This document shows, in pieces, positions 44,762 to 53,594 of a DNA stretch of 64,000 nt (positions are counted from its first letter, which is position 1; every line of letters starts with the position of its first letter). This DNA comes from JBEIGE01 sp040382055 (lineage in GTDB: Bacteria > Pseudomonadota > Gammaproteobacteria > Burkholderiales > Burkholderiaceae_C), in NCBI GenBank assembly GCA_040382055.1, contig JBEIGE010000009.1:49983-113982 (forward strand). The letters run 5' to 3'. The notes beneath the pieces are model-generated. The model saw nothing but the letters and a program-made list of their open reading frames with translations, made no database searches and was not told the DNA's origin. The translations under genes and the position numbers were made by a program.

Positions 44762-45796
44762 TTAATCCAGGCCGATATTGCCCGCCTTGATGACGGCACG
44801 CCAGCGATCGGTATCTTCTTTCATCCACAGGGCCATTTCTTCCGGGGTGTTGCCTATGGGTTCGGCACCGACTTCGGCGTAACGACGTTGCATGTCGGGC
44901 GTGCGCAGGATGTCCGCAACCGTCGCTGAGAGTCGCGCCGCAATTGCAGGGGGCGTCTTCGGCGGTGCTACCAGCGCAAACCAGGCTACGGCCACCACGC
45001 CGGGCACCACTTCGTTCAAGGTGGGAATGGTCGGCATGCTGGCCAGGCGTTTGCTGCTGGTGACCGCAAGAATCTTCAGCTTGCCACTGCGCACATGGGC
45101 AGATGCCGCAGCCACATTGCCAAACATCAGCTGCACATGACCCGCCAGCAAATCAGAGACCGCAGGGGCATCCCCTTTGTACGGGGCATGAACCATTTTC
45201 AGGCCGGTCACCATCTTGAACAGCTCGGCGGTCAGATGAGCGGTGGAGCCATTGCCTTGGGAGGCGTAGGTGAGTTTGTCCGGGTTGGCCTTGACATAAG
45301 CCATGAATTCCTGAACGGTTTGTGCAGGCACCGAGGGGTGAACCAGCAGCGCATTGGGCACTAAAGCCAGCACAGTAATGGGCACAAACTTCGCAGGGTC
45401 GTAACCTAACTTGGGATAAAGGCTCACGTTGATGGACAGTGGGGGCGGTGGTGCGGCCATCAGGGTGTAGCCATCAGGCTCGGCGTTGTACACAAACTCG
45501 GCAGCAATATTGCCAGCCGCGCCCGGTCTGTTATCAATCACGATGTTTTGCCCCAAGCGCGCCGTCAGCTGTTCGGAAATAAGGCGCGGCAACAGGTCCG
45601 CCGTACCCCCAGCCGGGTTGGGCACCACTATCCTGATCAGCTTTTGCGGCCATACCGACGCCGTTTGCGCCCGGGTTGCGGTAGCGCTGCCCAAAGCCGA
45701 GAGCCCCAGGGCCGCCAAGACCAATTGCCTGCGGTTTGCATCAGGCAAGGCGTTTGATTGATCAGGGCAGGTGTGGGTTTCTATGGTTGTTTGCAT
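44762..45796 (-). CDS. Bug/TctC-family periplasmic substrate-binding protein
   Basis: 344 aa with an N-terminal Tat-like or Sec leader (the RRQ in ANRRQLVLAALG and an end near ATRAQ). WPQKLIRIVVPNPAGGTADLLPRLI, VIDNRPGAAGNIAAEFV, and YTLMAAPPPPLSINVSLY are Bug hallmarks. Such proteins bind organic acids for tripartite tricarboxylate transporters or sensing. No TctAB genes are beside it. It is 60 bp after the dioxygenase beta gene, so its ligand may be the pathway's aromatic acid. Confidence 0.9.
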   Translation of the reverse strand: MQTTIETHTCPDQSNALPDANRRQLVLAALGLSALGSATATRAQTASVWPQKLIRIVVPNPAGGTADLLPRLISEQLTARLGQNIVIDNRPGAAGNIAAEFVYNAEPDGYTLMAAPPPPLSINVSLYPKLGYDPAKFVPITVLALVPNALLVHPSVPAQTVQEFMAYVKANPDKLTYASQGNGSTAHLTAELFKMVTGLKMVHAPYKGDAPAVSDLLAGHVQLMFGNVAAASAHVRSGKLKILAVTSSKRLASMPTIPTLNEVVPGVVAVAWFALVAPPKTPPAIAARLSATVADILRTPDMQRRYAEVGAEPIGNTPEEMALWMKEDTDRWRAVIKAGNIGLD

Positions 45797-45856
45797 GTCG
45801 GTAACCTTGTATCACTGTGGAATTTCTATGGAGATCAAAGCGGGATGAAAGGGGAA

Positions 45857-46351
45857 TCAAAGGGGGATCACCATCAGCGTTTCTATCACGCGGGAGTCGT
45901 AAATGAATTTGCGGCTTCTGAATCTGGGTTGCTCATCTACCCACTCAACCTGATCATGGCACTGACCGGCTGCGTACAGCTTCATATTGCCATCCAGATC
46001 CATGGTGCGGACAATCAGGAAATTGGAGCGCACATCGAATACGCCCATGTGTTCGCCCACAATTTGTACGCCGGAGAGGATGTGGCGGTAATGCTGCGGC
46101 TCATAAATATTGGCAATCCGCATGGACTTGATGCGGTCACGCAATTGCGCAGCGCTGTGCGCGTCTATCACTGCCAGGGGCAGTTGCCGGTCAGCGTTGA
46201 AGCGCGAGATGACGGTGTAGCGGCCGTCGGGCAAGAGCAGGTCACAGATCGCCTCGACGCGGTTTTCATCAACGGCGCGGGCCCATTCGTAAATCAGGTT
46301 TTCAACCGCCCGGAAGTGGGTCTCGAAGCGCGGAGTTATTGCTTGACTCAT
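45857..46351 (-). CDS. aromatic-ring-hydroxylating dioxygenase, small (beta) subunit
   Basis: 164-aa SnoaL-fold structural subunit. HFRAVENLIYEWARAVDENRVEAICDLLLPDGRYTV and a later LDGNMKLYAAGQCHDQVEW are typical. The ATG (46351) overlaps the alpha stop in TGATG, giving translational coupling; a GTG at 46354 is the only alternative. Partner of the alpha subunit. Confidence 0.88.
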   Translation of the reverse strand: MSQAITPRFETHFRAVENLIYEWARAVDENRVEAICDLLLPDGRYTVISRFNADRQLPLAVIDAHSAAQLRDRIKSMRIANIYEPQHYRHILSGVQIVGEHMGVFDVRSNFLIVRTMDLDGNMKLYAAGQCHDQVEWVDEQPRFRSRKFIYDSRVIETLMVIPL

Positions 46352-47616
46352 CACAGACCCATGTCCTGTCGGTAGTTGTGCCAGAAGTTACGGATGGCAC
46401 GCTCAGACAGCTTGCTGCTGCCCCCGCTGTCGAGTTCGCGGCCACCCATCTCGATGAACGATTCGCCGCTTTGGCCGTCAGCCATGGCGCGCTGCATCAT
46501 TTCACAGACGGCAGCATCTTCCACCGAGATCATGCCGGCAGACCCGGCCAGGTTGGCCTGAGTCAATCTCATCTTTGTCATGGCGGCATCATCATCCGCA
46601 AAACCAAAATAGGTCCACACCAGATCAGACTGGCCCGGCCCCTTGGGCAACAACTGGCGGGTTGCCAGGCTGTTGGCAATCTGGTGCAGCACAAACGAGG
46701 GGTAAGTGGTGAGAATCTGCACGCTCACGCCATCGCCAAATTCATCCTGCCATTTCAGGATGCTGGGATCTTCCAGTTTGAGGTTGTCGTTCTCGGAGCG
46801 CAACTTGGCGTCGTTGTCCATGGTCTGTGCCTGCGGCTTCTCGGTGCCTGCCTTGGTGTAAAAGTACACATGACGCCCGGCGGTGTCCAGCACCATGCCC
46901 GATTCCTGGGACTGCCTTGAGAGACCGAATGTGCCGTAAAACGTATGCAGGATGTTGGCATGGTAAGAGTCACGCGGGTTCTCGTGATAGGCCTTCCAGT
47001 TGGCATGAATGCGCTGGGTGTCATAACCCAGTACCTTGAGCGGCTTGTGAAGCACACGGCGGATTCCGTGGGCCACCTCGCCCAGCCACTCCTCCAGGCT
47101 AGGCATGTCGTTTGAAAAAGTGGCGAAGACCAGACCGCACAGCGTGGCCACGCGTAACTTTTGCAAGCCATGCTCAGCCATATTGAAATCTTTGGGCAGG
47201 CCGCCTTCGCCACGCAAGCCATGACGAAACGCTGCATGCGTCAGATCCCCCTGCAGGTTGTAGCTCCAGGCATGGTAGACGCAATGCAGCTTCTTCGCAG
47301 AGCCGAAAGCCTCGCGGCAGACCATATTGCCGCGGTGGGCGCAGCGGTTAACCAATGCATGCAGACTGCCGTCTTCGGCACGTGTCAACAGGACCGACTG
47401 CTCACCGATGTAAGTGGTTTTGAAGTCCCCAGGCTGGGGTACTTCGGCCTCCAGCCCCAGGTAGTTCCAGGTCTTACCCCTAAAAATGTGGGCTTGTTCC
47501 TGCGCATACACGGCAGGGTCGCTGTAAACCCAATACGGTGCGCGCGTAAAGCCTTCCAGGGGCCACTGCCGATGGTGGGCGGGTGCTTGGGCGGAGATTG
47601 ACAAAGTGTTGGCCAT
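46351..47616 (-). CDS. aromatic-ring-hydroxylating dioxygenase, Rieske (alpha) subunit
   Basis: 421-aa catalytic subunit. Rieske 2Fe-2S ligands Cys92, His94, Cys112, His115; mononuclear iron site with Asp216, His219 and His224 in ENPRDSYHANILH, third ligand Asp expected near EDAAVCEM. This fits alpha-beta dioxygenases of the benzoate/anthranilate/salicylate type. The substrate cannot be named. No ferredoxin or reductase gene is present in the cluster. Confidence 0.9.
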   Translation of the reverse strand: MANTLSISAQAPAHHRQWPLEGFTRAPYWVYSDPAVYAQEQAHIFRGKTWNYLGLEAEVPQPGDFKTTYIGEQSVLLTRAEDGSLHALVNRCAHRGNMVCREAFGSAKKLHCVYHAWSYNLQGDLTHAAFRHGLRGEGGLPKDFNMAEHGLQKLRVATLCGLVFATFSNDMPSLEEWLGEVAHGIRRVLHKPLKVLGYDTQRIHANWKAYHENPRDSYHANILHTFYGTFGLSRQSQESGMVLDTAGRHVYFYTKAGTEKPQAQTMDNDAKLRSENDNLKLEDPSILKWQDEFGDGVSVQILTTYPSFVLHQIANSLATRQLLPKGPGQSDLVWTYFGFADDDAAMTKMRLTQANLAGSAGMISVEDAAVCEMMQRAMADGQSGESFIEMGGRELDSGGSSKLSERAIRNFWHNYRQDMGL

Positions 47617-47664
47617 TAAAAGTGAATCTGGATCAAATGAACTTTAGCTTGGTCTTACGGTATA

Positions 47665-48621
47665 TCAGAGCTTATCCAGGAATTCAACTAGCAGGGCGCT
47701 GACTTGAGGCGCCCTTTCCCGCTGAATCCAGTGGCCGGCACTTTCCAGAATATGGCTGCCGCGCAGACCGGGCAAGGTTTGCGCAAAGCGGCTTATTTGG
47801 GATTGCGATGCAGGGAACTTCAGCACCGCATCGCGTTCGCCGGCGATAAACAGGGAGGGCTGGTGAATCACGCAGCCCCGCCAGGGCATCATCAGTTCCT
47901 GATTGCGTTTGAGGTTGCGGTACCAGTTCAGTCCGCCGCGAAACCCGGCCTGACTAAATTCGCTGGCGTAATAGGCCACATCCTGGTCGCTCATCCAGTC
48001 CGGCAGCGACAGCGGGTCAACCGTGCTTCCCAGAAACCCCAGCCCAGGCTTCATGCGACCGAAAGTTTTGGGCGGCGCATCACCTGAGCCACTGAAATGA
48101 ATGCGCCGGATGGAAGTGGTGATGTCCGCTTCAAATTCGGCCTCGGCGACGCCGGGCTCCTGGAAGTACTGCATGTAAAAGTCGGTAATGCCCTGTTCCT
48201 TGAGGGTCTGCAGCAAGTCAACACGCCCTGGCGGGACAAAAGGCACACTCATGCCCGCTACGGCACGAAAAATATCTGGCCTGAGCAAGGCACAGGCCCA
48301 TGCAACAGGGGCGCCCCAGTCGTGACCCACAATGACGGCCTGTTTTTCACCGAGCGCGCGCACCAACTCAACCATATCGCCCACCAGGTGAAGCACGGTG
48401 TACTGCGCCACGTCTTGCGGCGCATCTGTTGCACCATAGCCGCGCATGTCAGGCGCTACGGCGCGGTAGCCGGCTTGTGATACGGCATCGAGTTGATGCC
48501 GCCATGAATACCAGGACTCAGGCCATCCATGACAAAACACCACCAGCGGGCCATGACCCTGCTCTGCCACCCGCATGGAGATGCCATTGACGTCATGGTT
48601 ATTAAAAATCAATTCATGCAT
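47665..48621 (-). CDS. alpha/beta hydrolase, epoxide-hydrolase-like
   Basis: 318 aa. HGWPESWYSW (His31) is the oxyanion-hole motif; GHDWGAPVAW gives nucleophile Asp101, and the C-terminal SAGHWIQRE gives the catalytic His. An Asp nucleophile and DMRGYGATD point to epoxide hydrolase or dehalogenase types. ATG 48621 follows GGGGTG. In a row with the dioxygenase genes; perhaps acts on a ring metabolite. Confidence 0.85.
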   Translation of the reverse strand: MHELIFNNHDVNGISMRVAEQGHGPLVVFCHGWPESWYSWRHQLDAVSQAGYRAVAPDMRGYGATDAPQDVAQYTVLHLVGDMVELVRALGEKQAVIVGHDWGAPVAWACALLRPDIFRAVAGMSVPFVPPGRVDLLQTLKEQGITDFYMQYFQEPGVAEAEFEADITTSIRRIHFSGSGDAPPKTFGRMKPGLGFLGSTVDPLSLPDWMSDQDVAYYASEFSQAGFRGGLNWYRNLKRNQELMMPWRGCVIHQPSLFIAGERDAVLKFPASQSQISRFAQTLPGLRGSHILESAGHWIQRERAPQVSALLVEFLDKL

Positions 48622-48728
48622 GGTGATCACCCCGTCGGTTGGTCTGTTGCTGTGGAAATTCAAGCTGGGGTGTTGAGCCCTAAGGCAGGATGCTAACGGC
48701 AATGTGGTGCTCGGGACCTGAATCCTGT

Positions 48729-49901
48729 TCAAGCCTTGAGACTGGATGCCGGCGCTTTAAGCACCATCAGTACACCAAAAGCGGATAGGCCTAATCCTGC
48801 CGACAGCCAGAGCGCGCCAGTAGCCCATGTCTCAAGCATCACACCAAACATCAATGGTGCAAAGGCCTGAATGACTCTGGCGGGGACCATCAGCAAACCC
48901 TGACGCTGCCCGTAACCGTTCGGACCGAAGAAGTACAGCGGCAGTGTGCCGATAGCAATGGTGAGAATGCCGTTACCAAAGCCGTGAATCATGGCAAAGG
49001 CTATGGCGGCGGGTGCCCCAAACAAGCCCAGCGCCAAACATGCCGCCGGGTGAGCCAGCGTTGCCAGCCGGGCTGACAACAAAGGATGGGCCCGCTTGAG
49101 CAAGGTGAATTCAAAGATTCGACCAAGCACCTGGGATGGACCGACCAATGCGGCAATGCTGATGGCCAGAACAAATGTGACGCCACTGGTCATCAGCAGT
49201 TGAGGGAGATGGGCGGCCATGGCGGTACTCATGAACCAGGACGCCGCAAAAACATAAGCCAGCATGAGCGCTACGTGTTGTTGCGTTTTGGACAATGGTG
49301 CTTGTACTCGTTCGCTGACCTTGTCCTTGTTGGTTGCTGGCGCAGTCCAGCGGGGCAGCATTGCATTCATGGGCAACCCGAAAAGCAAATGCAGCACGGC
49401 CCAAGTCAAACATGCCTCCCGCCAGCCGAATGACGAGGCAACGTAGGCGGTTAAAGGCCATCCAACTGTGCTTGCAAGGCCGGCCAACAAGGTGATTCCG
49501 GTGATCACGTTGCGTGCTGCCCCGCCTTTCAACCGGACGACTGTGGCGAATGCAGACTCATACAGACCGCTCCCCATGGCGATACCCACAATGGCCCATG
49601 CGGCAAACACGTGCACGCTGTTTTGCACTTGGCTCAACAAACCCAAGCCCATTGCAAATAGGCAGTTGCTGGCCATCAAGACGGGTCGCCCGCCATAAAG
49701 GTCTATCAAGCGTCCGGAGAATGGTCCGACAGCGGCAGAGACGATCAGTGCCAAGGAGAAAGCTGCAAAAAACGCAGAGGTGGACATGTTCATGTCCCGA
49801 GCAATCGACTCCGCGAGCACGGCGGGCAGATAGTAGGAAGAGGCCCAGGCCAGAGTCTGAGTAATACCGAGATTAAGCGTCAGGGAGTGGTGGCTCTTCA
49901 T
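48729..49901 (-). CDS. MFS transporter
   Basis: 390 aa with about 12 hydrophobic segments; VGPFSGRLIDLYGGRPVL is the MFS loop signature. Upstream of the hydrolase and dioxygenase genes, 107 bp from them, so it may carry the substrate into the cell. It is also possible it belongs to another transcript. Confidence 0.78.
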   Translation of the reverse strand: MKSHHSLTLNLGITQTLAWASSYYLPAVLAESIARDMNMSTSAFFAAFSLALIVSAAVGPFSGRLIDLYGGRPVLMASNCLFAMGLGLLSQVQNSVHVFAAWAIVGIAMGSGLYESAFATVVRLKGGAARNVITGITLLAGLASTVGWPLTAYVASSFGWREACLTWAVLHLLFGLPMNAMLPRWTAPATNKDKVSERVQAPLSKTQQHVALMLAYVFAASWFMSTAMAAHLPQLLMTSGVTFVLAISIAALVGPSQVLGRIFEFTLLKRAHPLLSARLATLAHPAACLALGLFGAPAAIAFAMIHGFGNGILTIAIGTLPLYFFGPNGYGQRQGLLMVPARVIQAFAPLMFGVMLETWATGALWLSAGLGLSAFGVLMVLKAPASSLKA

Positions 49902-50068
49902 GCCAGCTTCGCCGCTCTACGGATGCGATTGAATACAGATCGGCATATCACTGCGCTTGCCACATTTGACTGAAAGTTAGAGTTCAACCATGAGATTCAC
50001 CGCCACATCAGGTCGCAACAGGCTTACTGGCGACCCTCGTGCGTGAATATTAAGACACGTGTAATGTT

Positions 50069-50878
50069 TCAGATCATCGCTTTACGAACGCGTGCAGAGA
50101 TCAGATCGATGATACTGACTGTTGCAATGATGATAATCATCACGGCAGCTGTCTCCGCGTATCGGAAGCCGCGAATAATTTCCCACAGCACCACGCCAAT
50201 ACCGCCAGCACCGACCATGCCAACCACGGAGGCGGAGCGAATATTGGCTTCAAAGCGGTAGAGCGTGTAAGAAATCCATAACGGCATAACCTGGGGTATG
50301 ACACCGTATACGATTTCGTGCATTGCCGAAGCGCCCGTGGATCGGATACCTTCGACTGGTTGCGGGTCGATCGCTTCGACGGCTTCAGAAAATAGCTTGG
50401 CCAAGGTACCAGCGGTGTGAATCCAGAGCGCCAGAACTCCCGCGAAGGGCCCCAAGCCTACTGCTACAACGAAAAGCATGGCAAAGACCATCTCATTAAT
50501 GGCCCGACAGGCATCGAGAACCCGACGAACTGGCTGATAGATCCACCAAGGAACAATGTTTGACGATGCCAGCAAGCCCAGTGGTACCGCTGAGATGAGC
50601 GCGAGCGCCGTTCCCCAAACAGCAATCTGCACGGTTACCAGCATCTCCTGGATATACATACGCCAATCCGCAAACTTGGGCGGGAAGAACTCGCTTGCGT
50701 AAGTGGCCATATTGCCGGAGTCGCGCAAAAGCTCCATGGGGCGCATGTCGGCACCTTCCCAGGAGGCGGCAAGTAGAAGCACGATGGCAGCCCATCCCAT
50801 ATATCTAAATAGACTTGGTCGCGTCGTGGCAGCTTGTGCCAGTGGTGACATAGTGATCTGGGGATTGATCTGACTCAT
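50069..50878 (-). CDS. phnE: phosphonate ABC transporter permease
   Basis: 269-aa inner-membrane permease with about six helices; the EAA-like loop EGIRSTGASAMHEIVYGVIPQVMP is clear. ATG 50878 has GGAGATGCGCA before it; the longer frame to 50926 runs through a terminator. Last gene of the C-P lyase region, behind phnD and an internal terminator. Confidence 0.92.
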   Translation of the reverse strand: MSQINPQITMSPLAQAATTRPSLFRYMGWAAIVLLLAASWEGADMRPMELLRDSGNMATYASEFFPPKFADWRMYIQEMLVTVQIAVWGTALALISAVPLGLLASSNIVPWWIYQPVRRVLDACRAINEMVFAMLFVVAVGLGPFAGVLALWIHTAGTLAKLFSEAVEAIDPQPVEGIRSTGASAMHEIVYGVIPQVMPLWISYTLYRFEANIRSASVVGMVGAGGIGVVLWEIIRGFRYAETAAVMIIIIATVSIIDLISARVRKAMI

Positions 50879-50896
50879 TGCGCATCTCCAAAAATA

Positions 50897-50924
50897 AAAA
50901 AGCCCGCCGTTGATGGGGCGGGCC
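50897..50924 (-). terminator. intra-operon terminator between phnD and phnE
   Basis: Minus strand: stem GCCCGCC (50924-50918) with GGCGGGC (50909-50903), 8-nt loop, then six T. It lies after the phnD stop and before phnE, so it should cut part of the transcript. Confidence 0.8.
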
Positions 50925-50938
50925 ATGGCTGTTTGGCT

Positions 50939-51883
50939 TTACTTCAGAGCAGCCAGTTGCTTGTCAATGTCAGCCAGCTGGGCCACCTTGTCAGCGGCAG
51001 CCAGTGTCGTGTCCGCATCGATTTTGTTGCGTTTGCCGAACAAATCCAGTTCGCGAATGGGGATCAGTTGGGCGTTCGTTGACTGCTTAAACCCCGAGAG
51101 TTTGGAGATTTTGAAGATGATCTCTTTTTCGCGCGGATCGGTCTTGGCGTAGTTATAAAAGAAGTTTTTGATTTTCTCCTTGGTGGCTGCAGGCAGGTCT
51201 TTGTGCAGAACCATCGGATCAAGCGGGATCAGTGGCGATGTCCAGACTACGCGAATATCATTGAATTTCTCTGGCTGGCGATCTTTTAGTTTTTCCAAGT
51301 TCTCACTGTTATTGGTGGCAACATCGATCTGCTTGTTTGCAACTGCCAAGGCATTGGTTTCATGGTTCGCGTTTCGCACAATCCTGAAATGGGTCTTGGG
51401 GTCGATCTTGTTCTTCGCAAACACGTAGAAACCGGGCACCAGGAATCCGGAGGTTGAGTTCGGATCACCATTGCCGAAAGACAGTGATTTACCCCCTTTG
51501 AGTACATCGTCTAGCGATTTGATGGGGCTGTCTTTATTGACGATCAGATGTGAGTAGTAGCCTTGAGACCCGTCGGCATTGACCATCTGGGCGAAGACTT
51601 CACCATTCGAGCGGTCAACCGCCTCCATCGCAGACTTGTTACCCAACCAGGCGACCTGGACCTTGTTAAAACGCATGCCTTCAATAATGCCGGCGTAGTC
51701 GGGTGCGAAGAAGGCGGTGACCTTCAGACCGGTCTGCTTGACCATGTCATCGATCAAAGGTTGCCAATCAGCTTTCAGATTTTGTGTGGACTCGGTCGAA
51801 ATGATGCCGAAGTTGATGTTTTGTGCCCAAGAGGTGGCCAGTGTCAGACCCAGGGTGAGTGCGGTTAGGGTGCGCTTAATCAT
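50939..51883 (-). CDS. phnD: phosphonate ABC transporter substrate-binding protein
   Basis: 314 aa with a signal peptide ending TSWAQN. NFGIISTESTQNLKADWQPL, KVQVAWLGNKSAMEAVDR and SHLIVNKDSPI are PhnD signatures; it binds phosphonates in the periplasm. 42 bp after phnC. Confidence 0.95.
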   Translation of the reverse strand: MIKRTLTALTLGLTLATSWAQNINFGIISTESTQNLKADWQPLIDDMVKQTGLKVTAFFAPDYAGIIEGMRFNKVQVAWLGNKSAMEAVDRSNGEVFAQMVNADGSQGYYSHLIVNKDSPIKSLDDVLKGGKSLSFGNGDPNSTSGFLVPGFYVFAKNKIDPKTHFRIVRNANHETNALAVANKQIDVATNNSENLEKLKDRQPEKFNDIRVVWTSPLIPLDPMVLHKDLPAATKEKIKNFFYNYAKTDPREKEIIFKISKLSGFKQSTNAQLIPIRELDLFGKRNKIDADTTLAAADKVAQLADIDKQLAALK

Positions 51884-51925
51884 GGATTTTCCTTGCGGTA
51901 CAACAGTTGATAAATAAAAAAGAAT

Positions 51926-52789
51926 TTAGGCAGCTTGTGCCAGAGGAGCGGGGTAATCGACCACGCGAGACGGTGGTGTTGAAGCGGGTTGCTTGTTCAA
52001 CGCCGAGCTGCCATTGAGAATTTCATCTGCCTGCATTCCGTAGAGCTTTCGCAACAGTTCAGGGGTCAGCACGCGAGACGGTCCATCGAATACGACGCTG
52101 CCCTGATGAAGGGCAATGACACGCGGACAATAACGGATGGCCATGTCCACTTGGTGCAAAGAGACCACGATTGTGCAACCGTCTTCTCGGTTGATGCGGG
52201 CCAGTATCTCCATCACGTTTCTTGAGGCTTCCGGGTCGAGCGAAGCTATGGGCTCATCCGCGAGAACAACCTTGGCGCCCTGCACCAAGGTGCGTGCAAT
52301 CGCCGCGCGTTGCTGTTGACCGCCAGAGAGTGTGGATGCGCGTTGTTGATGGCACTCGGCTATTCCCACTCGCGCCAGCGCCTCAAGCGCGATTGCGCGC
52401 TCTTGCGCATTGAACCAACGGGTCCATGACCGCCACCAGGGCATGGAATAAAGACGTCCAACCAGCACATTGACCATCACAGGAAGACGGTCAACCAGAT
52501 TGAACTGCTGAAAAACAAAACCTATTTGTGAGCGGATGCGACGGACATCGCTTTGGATTCGGCCTTCACGTTGCACACATTCACCGGCAACCTCTATCAC
52601 TGAGCCAGGTGTGCTGTCAGCGGCCATCAACCCGGCCACGTGGCGGAGCAAGGTTGATTTACCCGAGCCAGAAGCGCCGATAAGAGCCACCATCTCACCC
52701 TGTTGGATATTGAGGTTGATGTTGTTAAGTGCGAGTTTCCCATTGGGAAAGCGTTTGCTCAGGCTGCAAACATTGAGTGCAATGGACAT
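51926..52789 (-). CDS. phnC: phosphonate ABC transporter ATP-binding protein
   Basis: 287-aa ATPase. Walker A GASGSGKST, signature LSGGQQQRAAIARTLVQ, Walker B VVLADEPIASLDP, H-loop SLHQVD. ATG 52789 with GAGAG upstream. A 117-bp gap before it holds two TGTCAC half-sites 33 bp apart that might be PhoB contacts. The C-terminus carries about 25 extra Pro/Ser/Ala-rich residues. Confidence 0.93.
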   Translation of the reverse strand: MSIALNVCSLSKRFPNGKLALNNINLNIQQGEMVALIGASGSGKSTLLRHVAGLMAADSTPGSVIEVAGECVQREGRIQSDVRRIRSQIGFVFQQFNLVDRLPVMVNVLVGRLYSMPWWRSWTRWFNAQERAIALEALARVGIAECHQQRASTLSGGQQQRAAIARTLVQGAKVVLADEPIASLDPEASRNVMEILARINREDGCTIVVSLHQVDMAIRYCPRVIALHQGSVVFDGPSRVLTPELLRKLYGMQADEILNGSSALNKQPASTPPSRVVDYPAPLAQAA

Positions 52790-52906
52790 AGGCGTACTCT
52801 CGGGTAAATGCTCATGATTCAGATCATCAAGAGTGTCCGCCTGTTGTGTGACATTAATTTGAAATCTTGGGGAAGCTTTGGTGACAAAAGGCCCCATGAC
52901 CCAGGA

Positions 52907-53581
52907 TCAAGACGGCAGTGATGGCCCATAGCGATGTAGAAACTGCCGTAAATCCGATAGCTCCGGCATGCGTTGTTCGAGGGTGTCGTGATCCCAGTCC
53001 CACCAGGCCGTGGCCATCAGCGCATCAGCGATATCGCGGGGAAAACGCATGCGCAGGACGCGCGCTGGCGCACCGGCCACAATGGCGTAGGGTGCGACGT
53101 CGCGGGTCACAACAGCGTTACTCCCAACGACCGCACCATGGCCGATACGCACACCCGGCATGATCACGACACCGTGGCCTATCCAGGTGTCGTGGCCGAT
53201 ACTGACGCGTTGGCGTTGTCTCCACGCGAAAAAAGCCGTGTCATCACTATCCGATAGACCGTAGCGGCTTAGCCGGTAGGTGATATGGTGCAAGGTAGGT
53301 CGCTCGATGGGATGAAATCCAGGGTTGATACGAACCATGGCTGCGATATTGGAAAATTTACCGATGTCCGTACTCATGAGTTCGCAGCCCCTGCTGATGT
53401 AGCTGTAGTCGTCAAGAACGCTGTCAGTCATGTGAACTTGTTCGCCGACCTCGGTGTACCGGCCAAAGTGGCAGTTCTGGATGGTCGCTGTGACGGCCAG
53501 AGTGGGAGTCTCGCTCAGACGAACGCGAGGCTGAATGTTTTGTGCAGCGACGTACTTGAGCCGCTCAGTGTTGCGTGTCAT
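52907..53581 (-). CDS. phosphonate-cluster hexapeptide acyltransferase
   Basis: 224-aa left-handed beta-helix protein of the DapH/chloramphenicol-acetyltransferase group that is often found in phn operons (TIGR03308 type). Hexapeptide repeats such as IGHDTWIGHGVVIMPGVRIGHGAVVGSNAVVTRDV and the catalytic-His region GFHPIERP are visible. It might acylate an aminophosphonate or detoxify; inference. 13 bp after phnM. Confidence 0.85.
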   Translation of the reverse strand: MTRNTERLKYVAAQNIQPRVRLSETPTLAVTATIQNCHFGRYTEVGEQVHMTDSVLDDYSYISRGCELMSTDIGKFSNIAAMVRINPGFHPIERPTLHHITYRLSRYGLSDSDDTAFFAWRQRQRVSIGHDTWIGHGVVIMPGVRIGHGAVVGSNAVVTRDVAPYAIVAGAPARVLRMRFPRDIADALMATAWWDWDHDTLEQRMPELSDLRQFLHRYGPSLPS

Positions 53582-53594
53582 GCTTCAGGTTCTT

